This document shows, piece by piece, positions 35,658 to 48,445 of a DNA stretch of 64,000 bases (the stretch's first letter is position 1; each line of letters opens with the position of its first letter). The notes under the pieces are model-generated. The model made no database searches. It was not told where the DNA came from and saw only the letters and a program-made list of their open reading frames with translations. A program made the translations under genes and the position numbers. The DNA comes from Papaver somniferum (lineage: Eukaryota > Streptophyta > Magnoliopsida > Ranunculales > Papaveraceae), in NCBI RefSeq assembly GCF_003573695.1, contig NC_039358.1, positions 194,098,418 through 194,162,417 of the forward strand. The letters run 5' to 3'.

Positions 35658-36000
35658 CACTACACCAAATTCCTGGATTAGTAACAGAACTGAGCCGTTA
35701 CTAAAATGGGTTGTAACAGCTCCTGCCGGTTACAAAATGGGGTGTTACATTTTTCTTTGTAACGACAATGGAGTCGTTACGAATTTTGGTTGTAACGGCC
35801 TTAGTAACAGCTGAGGGTCGTTACAAATTTCCACGTGGTAACAACTCAGGGCCGTTACAAATTTTTTTGTAACAAAGACGTCGTAACATCTTAGAGCCGT
35901 TACTACGTAGAAGGTTAGTAACAGGCCAGAGTCGTTACTATGTGGCAAGTTGAAACGGTTGCTAGCCGTTACGAATTTTTTCGTAACAGAATTTTTTTTA
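35658..36000. repeat. CACTA terminus and subterminal repeat array
   Basis: After the terminal CACTACACCAAAT, about 19 copies of GTAAC or its complement GTTAC occur in roughly 320 bp in mixed orientation, often as pairs GTAAC(A/G)G...CCGTTAC. Such arrays bind the TNP1/TNPA-type protein in En/Spm. Confidence 0.8.
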
Positions 36001-36905
36001 CTGCCAGTCAACCTTGACCTGGTCAAAATTGGTTAATATTGACTAATTTTGACCAGGTCAAGCCTGACTGACAGTTCATTTTCTGCCTGAAATAAGCCGG
36101 AATTCTAAATTCAATACCTGCATACATTCATCATCCACACTCAACAACAATTTATTCAATCTATTCATATCACATTCATTCAATTCATATCAGATATAAA
36201 TTACAAAAGAACTGAAATTTCTCTAAGTACCAAACTTTTTGAAATTTCTCTAAGTACCAAACTATTTTTTGTTTGTTTGTTAAGTATCAAAATTTCTAAG
36301 GGAATACATGGAAGGTTCCAAACTTCTAAGGGAACACAGAAACTTACTAACTGCCTACAAAACTTGAATAACCGCAACTTACAAATCTTGAAGCTGCCTT
36401 GTTCTACACCCTAGAAGCTAAGCTTTATATCATTTGCAGGCTTGCTTTTGTTGAAAGCTTGGGCATCAAAAAACTTGATGTAGGCAATCTTGCAAAATAC
36501 AACAGGCTGCATTATTATGACAAGTAAACTGGAAGAAATAATGTTCAAAATACGCAACAAGTAAATGCAAACAAGCAATAATTACATAGGTGTAACACCA
36601 GATAGAAAATTTACTAACCCATTGCAGCATGATGGTGTCAATGAACATAATCAAGTACCACAGCTTCAACTGCAACCAGTTACGACACCATCTTATAAGC
36701 AAAGAAACATTTTCAATAACCTGTGAACACAAAATTTCTGGATACTTAGATGTTGGAAGTTATGAATTTATCCTTGAACACAAAATTTCGTCTTTGAACA
36801 CAAAATTTCGGTAACACGGCAAGTTATGAATTTATCCTTACAGGCTTGCAGCATGAGGGCGTCAGTTTCCAGCATCTTATTACAAAAAAAAAAACAATTA
36901 CAATG

Positions 36906-36991
36906 ATGTCTTCAAAGACGAAAACGGCCAATGTTTAACAAGTTTCTTACAAAAACTGGACCTCGGTCGTTTTCGCCATTGAAGACATCAA
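36906..36991. repeat. Imperfect hairpin (ATGTCTTCAA...GAAAACG arms)
   Basis: Arms around 36905-36930 and 36967-36991 pair over about 23 bp with a few mismatches, loop about 38 bp. Confidence 0.55.
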
Positions 36992-37208
36992 TGTGCGTAA
37001 TCAAGTACCACAGCTTCAAGTGGAACTGCAACCAACAATGTATAACATCTTCAACAAAAATTCAAATTCTAAATCGTTAACAGCAACATAATTAGGTCAG
37101 GCCCAACAATAACATACCCTTAAATACTCGATCCTCAGTTTCACCCATCCACTTTGAGACCGGGTACTAGAAGCTTCTCATAAAAATTTATCGTCAACTG
37201 AGCCCAGC

Positions 37209-37326
37209 AACTCACAAAGTCTGCAATTACAAAGTCAATTCCCAGGACCAAAAGTAGATGCACAGAAACAAAAAGAAATTTCATAAAAAATTTAGGTACC
37301 ACATGCAATTGCAGACTTTGTGAGTT
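37209..37326. repeat. Perfect 20-bp inverted repeat
   Basis: 37209-37228 is the exact reverse complement of 37307-37326 (AACTCACAAAGTCTGCAATT), separated by 78 bp. Could be a small foldback insertion. Confidence 0.7.
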
Positions 37327-37626
37327 ACTTTTACAGTGCACCCCCTGAGAGCATCATCCCACCGCTGCAGTTTTTCGTACCCTATAGTAAATCCACCGAA
37401 CTACATGATAAGTGTCTCCATGAATCAAAAAAAATGCACACAATGAGTGCTAAAACTACAATTAAGTACTTACCAGGTAATCTAGTAGGTACACAAGTTG
37501 ATGCCAACCCCACTGCAGTTCACTTCCCACCAGCGCAGTACCTCGCAAGTATAAACTGAGTGTCGAATCCACAAATTTAAACTCAATAATTCAAGTATAA
37601 CCAAGTGAAGTATCCATATCAATCAC

Positions 37627-37826
37627 CACACACAAAAGTGTGAACTGCCAAAAAAGATCAAAAGAAATCCTAGATACTTTTTATGCACAACTGCATAAGA
37701 GTATGCGCATCAGTCAGCATACGTACAAAAGTATGAACTACCAAAAAAATCAAAAGAATATCCTAAATAATTTTTATGCACAATTGCATAAGAGTATGCG
37801 CATCAGTCAACATACATACAAAAGTT
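37627..37826. repeat. Two-copy tandem repeat of about 100 bp
   Basis: Two adjacent copies share CACAA(C/T)TGCATAAGAGTATGCGCATCAGTCA and an AAAAGT(A)TGAACT part, differing at several positions. Confidence 0.7.
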
Positions 37827-37909
37827 TGATCTGCACAAGTATAACAAAAAGATCCGTATAAGTCAAGACAGATATTACGCGATGCTCAAAAAGGATGAGA
37901 TCTCTTAGC

Positions 37910-39600
37910 TCAAAAAAATAAGAGATGGTGAGTCTTTGTTTGAAAGGCACATCTTTGGATGAAGCACATATCCTCCAATTCCAACTTCTCTGAAGGTTGA
38001 TGCGTACTTGTTAGCTTTCGCAGTGATTTCATCTGGCTTGAGAATATCATCGATACATACCTTGGAAAGATGTATAGGTATTGGATCTCCATGAAACTTA
38101 TTTTCTAAAGCACAAGTACAGAGCTCACTGGTTGTAACTAATTCATTCTCGAAGTTCAGTAACGAACAAAGTGGTCCACCAGATACTCTTGGTGAAGCTG
38201 GTGATGCAGTATTCCCAACAGGTGAACTTGTCGCAGCTGGTGATGCAGTATTCCCAACAGGTGAACTTGTCGCAGCATGTTAACCTGTGTGAGGTGAAGC
38301 GGAAACACCGCATGGAGCATGCGAGGCTACATCCCTTGAGGTGCTGGGGACATTCGAGCCAACTGATACTGGAATTGCAGATTTAATTTCATCCACTACG
38401 TGGCACAATTTCATAAAGCCATCAATCAGAACACCTACCTTTCCACCTATTTCTTCCACCATCCCACCAAGATCACCCTCCTTCGCTTTCAGTTCATTTA
38501 CCTTATGACGCGCTGGAGCAGAAAGATTGATTTACATACGAGATATATGACCAACAGAACGAACCCGTCCTCTAGAATCCCGCCCAAAAGCTTTAGTCAT
38601 TGCACAAGGTTCTTCTACTGGAAGACCTGCATCCTGTTTTTCTTTGATCTCATCCTGGGCCTTCTTGAGATTCTCATGAAGTGTTGAGCATAACAACCGA
38701 GTAAATTCTAATATCTTAACTACCTAGTACATAGTTTTAAAAGATTTGAAATAACTGTAAAGTAAATTGACTCACAGCGAACGGCACCATGCTAGGTAAA
38801 ATAGAACCACCTTCTTGTGTATGAACTTTAACCCACACATCCTCAGGAGTGATCACTCCATTAGGATTTGCGACCTCCTAAATTGATAAATACAATGTGA
38901 ATCATATAGTTGTCCATAAGAGGTTGAGGTAAGTTGTGAATATAATAGAGTTACAGGTAAGTTGTGAATACAACAAAGTTTGAGGAAGTTGCGAATATAC
39001 GTACCAGTTCAGCTCTCACCAAAGCATGAGGTTTGCGACCACTACAATGTGTGTATCCTAATTGTTCTCTTTTCCTCTTATATTCAATTCTACCTTGCTT
39101 TTCCTTTTCTCTTTTATTTTCGCAAAATTTTATCCAATCCTTTGATTTGACACTTGGTGTTGAACAATTGAGACTGTGTGTTGACTGTGGAAATTTAGAA
39201 TCCTTTCTTCATGAGTAGGGAGAAAATCATAGTAGGCACTGCATAAATTAGACTTGAATCTCCTCCATGGACCAACACCGGCCTTCAGAATATGTTCCTT
39301 TGATGTCTCAGGTACATCAAATTCATCCTGGAAAGACAGAACAAATTATTTCCTTACTGATTTGCAACAATGATAAAAGAAGTTAAATGACGAGTGAACA
39401 AAAATCATGTCTCGAGTAAGTATTGTACCTTAAGGGTTTTCCAAATATCCTCCTTATACTTTGGAGCCACAATATCCTAGCTTTTGTATGAAATAGGCAC
39501 ATTGTACGAGCCAAGGCGCCTCTCCGGTGACCTAATGTTATTGTGTTCCTGGAAACTGGTTGTCCATATTCATTGACCTCTACTGCTTCCATACTCCGTG
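37910..39600 (-). pseudogene. CACTA TNP1-like gene (Transposase_24 family), introns visible
   Basis: Minus-strand exons read, in order: NEYGQPVSRN...GALARTMCLFHTKAR, then APKYKEDIWKTLK; DEFDVPETSKEHILKAGVG...; YTHCSGRKPHALVRAEL; EVANPNGVITPEDVWVKVHT; LLCSTLHENLKKAQDEI and a coiled-coil/Ser-rich tail. Two clear GT-AG introns lie at 39328-39428 and 38878-39004; a third probably starts near 38777. The protein is expected to bind the subterminal repeats during transposition. Stops (for example a TAA at about 38281) show that it is inactive. The Ala/Ser/Pro linker contains a 39-bp tandem duplication (38197-38274). Confidence 0.78.
38197..38274 (-). repeat. 39-bp tandem duplication in the TNP1-like linker
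   Basis: Two identical 39-bp units, each encoding 13 residues (AATSSPVGNTASP) in frame on the minus strand. Confidence 0.85.
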
Positions 39601-39785
39601 AAATTCAAACATCAAAATAGGGAAAACCTAACAGAGCTAAAAGAGATCATTCACGTTAACAAAAGAGAGCTACCTAACGCCTCAAAAATAAGTGATCAAA
39701 CAAATAAAACCAAACAATTCACGAAAGGGTAGCAGTCATGGTATATATTAACGGGTAAGGTAAAACACATCGCAACTGTTTCAGT

Positions 39786-42700
39786 TCAAACTATAGAATC
39801 AGTAATGAGCAACTTTTTCAAATTCTCATCATCAGTAAGAACTAACTGAAAAGATGTAGGAACTTCAAATTTATATACTGAAGACGTTAACCGCTGTCGT
39901 GAGTGCAACACCACAAACCATCCCTTTTCAGTAAGATCCTTCGAGTAGAACACTTGAATAGTTTCAGATGCAAGGATAAACGGCTCATCCACCATTGTAT
40001 TTATGCTTCTCATTTTCGAAAAGTTGACCTTTACAACCTTTGAAACTGCATCAACTTTGCAACCATTCTTATCTCCAACACTAACCTAATCACAATAAAA
40101 AACAGTTTCTTCAAAGTCAGTATAGTTCAGGTTGATGATATCTTTAATTACTCCATAATAAGTTATTTCTGCTTCTTCGGTCGACTTCGCTTGAAGCCTT
40201 GTAACAACTTTCATTGACACACCGTTGTTTTGTGATACATTCTTCTCCCCACAACTGAGTTTGCTAAAAGTAAACCCATTGACTTGGTATTTCTTATATG
40301 ATTGTTCCTTGAAGAGTGGTCCTTGCAGGAGTCTCCAAAGTATTGAATCGGTTTCTTTGGCCTTTAACAACTGTAATAGAGCATGGCAGGGTCAGTATCA
40401 CAACCACCATAAAAAGTTGTACTCAAACCACTAGTGAAAGCTTTACAGTAACATATTATCTCGTCTCGCAACCATAGATGAAAACTCTTTGAGCTCTGAC
40501 CATTAGACGTGCCACCGTTAACATAAACATCATACTTCCTACTGACAAATACCAATTCAAAGACTATCAGATGATACAAACATAATAAACCAATTCATCC
40601 AGTGCTCTGCCTTAAAATAATTGTTTTATAAATGAGTTTTGGCCTAGGTTGAACAACTATATTTTGCACTTTTATTAGAAAAATAAAAAATCTCCAATGT
40701 CATCCAGTGCTTTTCCTTTTGAGAAAAATATCTTGCATTTGAAAGACTGATTAAAGTTTGAAAGACAAATGATAGTGGGTCTCCATTAAACTGAATAATT
40801 GAGAGAATAGTTTCTACTTTGATCATGTGAAATCAAAAATACAGCTATATATTGATAAGATAATGACCAGTGAGTGAGTGGTACTGCAAAATCATGTTTT
40901 ACAAAAGTTTCCATATAGCAGTTTCATCAAGCAAAATTCTATCATGTTTCACAAACTAAACAGACATGAATCCAAATTCTACCAAAATGCACTAAGTCAG
41001 AATTGTGCTACTAGGCTCTAACATGGATATTTTCATTTATGCGGAGGAAGACTAAACAAAATTCAGAATTGAATGAGACATAAAAGAGTTAAGTAAAAGT
41101 TACCTTTGCCAGTCATCTATTCCAACATACTTAGAGAGGATCCAGTTGCGGCATTGTTCAAATTGTGCTTGAGTAAGAGTAATCGGGGTTGCAGTACTTA
41201 GAGGCATCTCATCAGCATCATCACAGTCATCATCCAAAAAAGCCTGCCGCGTATGTTTATGAGTACCATCACCATCATCTGATATGTCCTCCATAAGGTA
41301 TAAGCTAGCTTCTCGCAACGCATATCCTCTTGCAATGCACCCCTCAATGTACCTTTTATTGCACACCAATACTTTAAATCCTTTCATTAACCTACACAGA
41401 AAAGTTAACAGATCAGCAATGAAGATTAATAGTTCAGTAATACCAATTCTCAACTTATAAATTAAACAAGAACATAAGGGGTTGTATTTACCTCTCAAAG
41501 GGGTACATCCACCTAAATCTGACCGGACCACAGATTAGAGCTTCATCGGACAGATGAATCATCAGGTGGATACTAATAACAAAAAACGATCGTGGAAAAT
41601 ATTTTTCCATAACACACATTGCTTCCACCAGACTAGATTTTGCTTGTAGAAGTTCGTCTCTGTTGATAACCTTTGCGCACAAAATGTTGAAAATATACTA
41701 ATACGGAGAAGAGAAACTCGCAGATCTTTAGGTAACGAAGTCGGAGTATGAACTAGCAATGGAAACAGAGATTGCATCATCACATGGTAGTCGTGAGACT
41801 TGAAATTCTTCAAATGCTCACGCAGTTGCGAAGATTGGAACAGAAGCTAGAAGGCACCCTTATGTTCTTCATCACTGTACAAAAAGATACTTTTCCCTCT
41901 TTTGTTAAGGAAAAAGATCCATCCTCCATTGTTTTCTTACCAGTTGCACTATCCTCTTTCAACCATAACCGCTTCTTAATACCTATAGCTTCCATATCTT
42001 TACGTGCATTTACACCATCTTTTGACTTACTGTTACCCATGAGAGTGTTAACGATATGCTCAGTTATGTTCTTCTCTGTATGCATAACATCTGTACAATG
42101 ACGGACCGTGTTCGATCCCCAATTCGACAAATCATGAAGAATGGACCTTCGAGAAAAGAGCGAGTGGTCAGAAACATCTTCATCGACACCTTGTTGCAAA
42201 CTATCCCCTTCTGCTCCTCTTTTACGTTTCTTTGCTGGTGGTTTACCCTTACCCAGTTAGCTTTTCATATCCTTCACCATTTCTTGAACTTGCAATCCTG
42301 TTAGTGGACATGGATCTTTACCATGTTCTACCCCTCCACTGAAGTTTGTCTTGTCATCTCTGTACTTGTGTTTGGATGGCAACCATCTTCGATGTCCCAT
42401 TTAACATATTTTCTTACTATGCGGCAGCCACTCGGAAACTGTTTCTTCACCACAGGTAGGACATGCATAATATCCATGAGTCACACATCCAGACAGAGTC
42501 CCTAATGCCGTAAAATCATGAATGACCCATAACAACCTTGCCTTCAACAGAAATTCAGACTTTGTGAAGCTGTCGAATTTCATAACACCATCATTCCATA
42601 ACTCTTTCAACTCCTCTATCAATAGTTGTAAGTACACATCAATATCTTTACCTGGTGCTCTCGGGCCTGATATCAACAAGCATAACATGGAGAATTCGTG

Positions 42701-43787
42701 CTTCATACACATCGAAGGTGGAAGGTTGTACGGACACAGTATCACCGGCTAACAGCTGTAATTGAGACCAACACATCCATTTGGGTTGAAGCCATTAGTT
42801 GCTATCCCAAGAGTAACATTACGTGCTTCCTTAGCAAATTCTGTACAAAAGTTATCCGCACACCGCCAAGCTGTAGAATCAACAGGATGACACATTATAT
42901 TGACATCTTTTTGTGCTCTAGAATGCCAAAGCATCGCCTCTGCTATCCATGGTATACTATAAAGTCTTTTCAGCCTTGCAATTATTGGAAAATGCGTTAA
43001 CGTCTTCTGCGCAACTTGTGTAAGTTTTCTCTCATCATTAAAAACTCTTACATACCGAGGTTCTTGACATATTGGACACTTCACCAATGAACTATTATCC
43101 TTCATTTACACAAGCATCATAAGTTACATAATCCATACCCAACTCTTTAATAATCTTCTTGATATCTGGAAACTTGGATGGCAGGGTGTTACCTTCGGGA
43201 AGAATCTCTTTCATCAATTCTAACATTGCGGTAATACCATTGTTTGAAATTCCAAACTGAGTCTTTATGTTGTTCACCATAATCGCAGCGTACATTGCTG
43301 ACTTTCCTTTAGGACATGAAGGATACAATGGTTCTCTTGCTTGCTCAGCCGCTGATTTCTTTTTCTGATAACACCTACTGGTTCCAAAATTCTCATCAAC
43401 ACCTGCTTCTGCATTCTCATCCATCCATGCCCTAACATTTTCATCCACATCTGTTGTAATACTCTCATTCAAACCTGTTGTAACATCATTATCGGCTACA
43501 TATTCAGTTGTAGTGTTACGTGTTGCTTCTGAACTTTCCCCATGATAGCGCCATGTTGTGTACACCTCTTGCACACTATATTTCAGCAAATGAAATGAGA
43601 TCTCACCCAGTGTAAGTAAACCTTTAGCATTCATACAATGTCGACAAGGGTATGAAAACAAAGTACTCCCACCACTATTAATCCTGGAAAACTCTATGAA
43701 TGACTTCACACCTTGTATGTAATCTATAGATTTACGGGGACACTTCATCCATTTCTTGTCCACATCATTTGACATATTACCCTTCAA
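39786..43787 (-). pseudogene. CACTA TNP2-like transposase gene, broken
   Basis: Starts at ATG 43787 (or 43775). Domains in order: Transpos_assoc-like (KKWMKCPRKSIDYIQGV, C-x2-C in YPCRHCMN); the Transposase_21 core from about 43080 (CPICQEPRYV, HFPIIARLKRLYSI, GFNPNG; later HCTDVMHTEKNI near 42080); a DUF4218-like block (MEKYFPRSFFVISIHLMIHL, WMYPFER, FMKGFKVLVCNKRYIEGC); and a DUF4216-like block (YYGVIKDIINLNY, KGWFVVLHSRQR). A GT-AG intron is clear at 41392-41491, with another starting near 41102. Stops: TAG at 42749-42751 and TAG at 40086-40088, both apparent Trp losses, and others near 42401 and 42255. Without it the element could move only in trans. Confidence 0.83.
41392..41491 (-). other. 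Intron in the TNP2-like gene
   Basis: Minus strand GTAAAT...TGTGTAG joins YPFER to MKGFKVLVC in frame, as in related transposases. Confidence 0.75.
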
Positions 43788-44740
43788 AATAGATATTTTA
43801 CAATATCAAACAAAAATCACTTAATCCTAGTGGTATATGGTTGTCGAAGCCCTGCAAGTTAGAGACAGAAACATCCCCTCAAAGAAGAGAGAATGAGCTA
43901 CAAGTAGCGTTTGCGAATAACCACTAGGACTGTTATCATCCTGCTCACAGAGTACATAAAACCAGACTCATTTATACACAACTTAACATACATACATAAA
44001 ACCAGAATATTATAATCATGCTAATACCAACTTTTATTATAATCAACCAAATAAAATAACTTAGTCCTTGTCTGTAATCTAAAGTTCAAATCATGATGAG
44101 CATATTTATGGAACATACAAACTGGAATTTAGGTTACTAATAGCTGAACTACAAGGTATGTTTATTACAGAATCACTGAAGTATATAGCTAAACTAAAAA
44201 GTATATGTATCTATCTCAATGAAGTATATCAAGTCAAACCTTGGCAAAGCACTAACTTTCACAGCTTGTTTCAGATTCCGTAACCGGTGCTTCTTTTCTG
44301 TTTGTCTCTTGCCAAAAGGATCCTCTTCTGGCTCTGCAAAGACCAAGATACAGAACAACATTAGCCAACTTTTAAAATGTATCGACTTTGAAGATCTTTT
44401 GAAGATATAGAACATTATTCAACATTGTGAAGTTATAATCATCCATTTATTTTGCAATGATAAACCCAAAGCATATGTCACAACAACACACACTAATGCG
44501 TATTCCAGTACTCATCATGGACAGCTGTTGTAACTAGCATTTTATCCCAACTAAGAAACTCTATAGTCTCACACTTGAAGTTCATTATGACACTTATTGA
44601 AAAAATCTTCAGATAATAGTAAAACATAGCAACTTAACGAATATAATCAACACGTTTCCTAGCTGCGCCAACTCAACCAAAACTAGAATAAGCAATATAA
44701 GTCATCTAAGCCCATACAAACTGGAATTTAGAGAGTGCCG

Positions 44741-44818
44741 GTGCACTCACTTTCTTATGAGCGAAGCAATTGCTTTCTTCTTAAGCAATTGACTTACTCA
44801 TAAGAAAGAGAGTGCTCT
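44741..44818. repeat. Small foldback (MITE-like) element
   Basis: Arms GCACTCACTTTCTTATGAG (left) and CTCATAAGAAAGAGAGTGC (right) pair nearly perfectly, and the interior itself folds (AAGCAATTG / CAATTGCTT). No clear TSD, so element identity is open. Confidence 0.55.
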
Positions 44819-45443
44819 AGCTCTCATCAAACATTCCAAGAATATATAAGACTTTAGCAATGAATATTAAAATTCAATGGGCACATTCATTAGTGTACCT
44901 TTATCAGGTAGCACTCTGGCTACTCAATTTAGTATGCTTCTAAGGCAAAAAAACTACACCATATCTAACAGCAGTATGCATCTTTACACAGGAGGACTAG
45001 TGGATCAAAAACTAGAACATACAAATGAAGCTAATGACCAATAGCTTATAAACTAAAACTTATTAAAATTAGGTTACAAACTAGAAATTAGGTTGCAAAG
45101 TAGAAAAAAATTAAAATTTTCGAAATTAACATAAAACCCTAAAATCAGTTCAATCTTTCGAAACTTATACCTTCTAAGTCTTCAAAATTCTTCAATCTTC
45201 AAATCTTCAAAATTCTTCAAACCCTAACAGGAAATTAGAAAAAAATCGAATTAGATTTATATGAAGAAGATTAACAAAACAAAACACATAAGAAACAAAT
45301 CGTTTTAGATTCACGGATTAAGAAATGGAAAAACTAAAACCAAAAATGAAATGAAGCCCTAAAAAACAGATCGATTAAAAAAAAGATGAAACCCTAAAAA
45401 TCGAAAAACTTATAACGATTAACACTTAGACAGATCGATGATT

Positions 45444-45448
45444 GAAAG
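45444..45448. repeat. Presumed TSD of S2, left copy (GAAAG)
   Basis: The five bases before the S2 TG. The matching copy should follow the right LTR beyond the window. Confidence 0.5.
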
Positions 45449-46567
45449 TGAAAAAGCGCGGGCACAACAACCACACCCAATATTTCGCGTAGCAATCTGT
45501 ATGGACAAACTCCAATATACTTTTAAGAGAATCAACAAGACTCAATCTACAAAAAGTATATCAAAGAGTTTATCTCTCTTTCTCGATTCAATTCTTTCTC
45601 AAGCAAATAGAAATCTGCGAGTCTAATTGAAGACAAGAGAAATCACTTGAACGGTACCAAAGACCAATGTTCAAGGATCAATCAATTTCAATCAACAACC
45701 AAAGGCCAGATTTCCAATTGATTGATTCAAACGCACAACCTGTGATATTTTAATTATATAACAAAATATAATGCGGAATAGAAATAACACAGACACCAGA
45801 ATTTTGTTAACGAGGAAACCGCAAATGCAGAAAAACCCCAGGACCTAGTCCAGATTGAACACCACACTGTATTAAGCCACTACAGACACTAGCCTACTAC
45901 AAACTAACTTCGGTCTGGACTGTAGTTGAACCCCTATCAATCTCACACTGATTCAAGGTACAGTTGCGCTCCTTACGTCTCTGATCCCAGCAGGATACTA
46001 CGCACTTGATTCCCTTAGCTGATCTCACCCAAAACTAAGAGTTACTACGGCCCAAAGTCGAAATGTTTAATAAAAAAATCTGTATCACACAGAAAAGTCT
46101 ACAGAATAGATAAATTTGTCTCCCTCAGATAAACCTACAAGTTTTGTTCCATCTTTTGATAAATCAAGGTAAACAGGAACCAATTGATAACCCGGACTTA
46201 TATTCCCGAAGAACAACCTAATATTATCAATAACCTCACAATAATCTTAATCGACGCGACAAAATAAGATATTGTGGAATCACAAACGATGAGACGAAGA
46301 TGTTTGTGACTACTTTTCTATCTTGCCTATCGGAGATAAAGATCTCAAGCCAATCGTTACGATTGTACTCAACACGATAGAATCAGAAAGATCAGATCAC
46401 GCAACTACGAGAAAGTAGTATCGGTCTGGCTTCACAATCCCAATGAAGTCTTTAAGTCGTTAACCTGGTTTTTAAGAAGAAACCAAAGGTTAAAGGAGAA
46501 TCGACTCTAGCTAATACAACTAGATCACACAGGAGGTATGGGGATTAGGTTTCCCAGTTGCTAGAGT

Positions 46568-46581
46568 TCTCCCTTATATAG
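46568..46581 (-). promoter_or_regulatory. TATA box of S2 left LTR
   Basis: Minus strand CTATATAAGGGAGA, aligned with the S1 and S3 boxes. Confidence 0.68.
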
Positions 46582-47063
46582 TCTTTCAAATCAGGGTTTG
46601 CAATCAATGTTAGCTTGGTAACAAAACATTCAATATTCATCGTTAGATGAAAACCTGATTAGATCCAAGCTAATATCTTTCAACCGTTGGATCGAAAACT
46701 TAGCTTGTTACACACAAATGAAATGTACTATTTTGGGTTTATGTAGCCGTACCCAAACATGAACATTTGTTGGTTCAACAATAGTTAACCAAATGGTTAG
46801 CCATATGAGCACTTTCATATCAACCATGTTCTTCTTCACCATAACTAGTTCAAATGACTCAAATGAACTAGTTAGAGAGTTGTTCAATTGCAAGGAAATC
46901 TTATGTAACTACACAAGACACAACCGAAGCAAAAACGATTTGATTCACTCGAATCGGTTCATGAACTATATATCCACGGTTTGCATTTAGCATTCCTTAG
47001 TTAATATAAATAAGTTCACAAACAATCGTCTTTAGATATAACCAACTTAAGTTAGCAGACTTA

Positions 47064-47158
47064 GTTCGCGGACTTAAGTTCCCAGAAGGAGTTCTCAAAC
47101 TCCAGAAGATTTTCTTGGATCGAGAACTTCTGCCAGTTCGCGGACTGGGTTCGCGAAC
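47064..47158. promoter_or_regulatory. U3 motif cluster in S2 LTR
   Basis: GTTCGCGGAC at 47064 and 47136 and the perfect palindrome GTTCGCGAAC at 47149. The last two keep the 13-bp spacing of S1. Confidence 0.6.
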
Positions 47159-47787
47159 TGATTTCACGGCTCTTGTTCCGGTTCTCTTGATCAACAAAGT
47201 TCGCAAACTTCGGTTCAAGGAAAAAAGACTTATACATATATGTGTTGCCACAAAATGCTTATATCCATCATTGGTTATTTAATCTAAACTCTCATTTCAA
47301 CCATTGAAACATTCTTAGAGGACATTTCGTCAAAGTAAGCAATTTTCAAGGTGATTGAAACGTGTCATGACTTTCGTCACTAGGTAAAGATGAACTTGGA
47401 CAAAGCAAAAGCTTACCAACACATATTTCTAGAAATAGATAGGCGAGATAAACTCGGCTCGAAATAGCAAATGTGTATAATCAAAGTCTATATAGCAAAA
47501 CGACTTTTATCTCAAAATATAAGATAGAGTAGATAGACTTTTGAGTGATAGATAAGTTCAAGTCTCCACATACCTTTTAGTCGATGAAGATCCACCAGTT
47601 CCTTGAGTAGTCCTTCGTCTTGTATGATGATTGTCATGGAGTTCTTGATCTCAACTACGCTTTCTGTCCTAGTCCGAGACTTAGCTATAGTAGACTAGAA
47701 ATCTAGACTTATAGTTTTGATCACTAACATTGACAAACATGCTTGAGATATAAACGCATGCGAGTTCGACCGAGCAATGATCTAACA

Positions 47788-48445
47788 ATCTCCCCCTTTT
47801 TCAATTTTAGTGACAGAACTATCAATACATATGAAATACAAAAAATGAATGAAGTAACTTTTGTAGCTCCTATTCTACATGCCTAATCTTCAATATTACT
47901 CGAAATATTCGTCACTTCCAAGTACAGATAATCCCAAAGGTTGTAAGTTCAGCATCATCGTTGTCGAAAATCCGTAGCTATAACAACGAGAAAATAAGAG
48001 TTCTCAATCATTGTTATACAGTGTCATAGTATCATTATACAGTATCAAAGTTCAATTGCATCACAACTTCGACAACAATACTATGGTGATATGTATCACT
48101 CCCCCTTAGTCAATACTCCATCTCACATGGAAACCACTCCCCCTTACATAATGATCCGAAAACCATATGTATTTGTAGTGTGAACTACATATTAATTCTC
48201 CCCCTTTTTGTCAATAAAATTGGCAAAGGTACGAAAACGGGATCCTAATGAAATTTCCGAAAGAGACATTTCATGACCAAAAGAAAGCACATATCATCTT
48301 ATTTAGATGCAATCATATAGCCGAAACTAAATGCATTCATCAAGGAGTTTATAAAGATACAAGATAACCCCTCTAATATTCCACAGCCGCACTCCCCACA
48401 AAGATTTGGCAATTAAGCACAAGTTCAATTAAGAACTCTCCCCCA
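47788..48445 (-). promoter_or_regulatory. S2 polypurine-tract array (five motifs)
   Basis: PPT-like AAGGGGGAG motifs at 47788, 48098, 48135, 48197 and 48436, collinear with S1 and S3. Non-coding. Confidence 0.75.

Larger units (their letters stand above)
36001..37626. other. CACTA non-coding 3' region with short repeats and hairpins
   Basis: No supported ORF. Short direct repeats: GAAATTTCTCTAAGTACCAAACT twice near 36210-36258, and GAACACAAAATTTCG near 36775-36810. Two inverted repeats are listed separately. Confidence 0.5.
35658..45448 (-). mobile_element. CACTA (En/Spm-type) DNA transposon, left part
   Basis: The terminus CACTACACCAAAT at 35658 is the classic CACTA end, with TSD probably ATA (35655-35657). 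An array of GTAAC/GTTAC subterminal motifs follows. The minus strand encodes a TNP2-like transposase and downstream a TNP1-like (Transposase_24) protein, both broken. The other terminus is not seen: S2 is inserted upstream of TNP2 at 45449, and the rest should lie past the right edge. Confidence 0.85.
43788..45448 (-). other. CACTA 5' region upstream of the TNP2-like gene
   Basis: AT-rich, no supported ORF. It contains a foldback (44741-44818) and a repeated phrase CATACAAACTGGAATTTAG at about 44115 and 44713. Several AAACCCTAA-like motifs occur at 45130-45400. No subterminal GTAAC array appears, consistent with the true end being displaced by S2. Confidence 0.55.
45449..47787 (-). repeat. 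S2 3' LTR (left copy)
   Basis: 2339 bp, plus-strand ends TGAAAAAGCGCGGG...GATCTAACA. Homologous throughout to the S1 LTR. The TATA box is at 46568-46581 and the U3 palindrome pair at 47136-47158. Confidence 0.92.

Noticed and set aside
37320..37559. 79-codon plus ORF as a small gene
   Set aside because: Sits in the CACTA 3' non-coding part, starts inside an inverted repeat, no domain.
41772..42505. Plus-strand ORFs opposite the TNP2-like gene
   Set aside because: Antisense shadows of conserved transposase blocks on the minus strand.
45130..45400. Cluster of AAACCCTAA-like motifs as interstitial telomere repeat
   Set aside because: Scattered single motifs, not tandem arrays; typical of AT-rich 5' UTR sequence.
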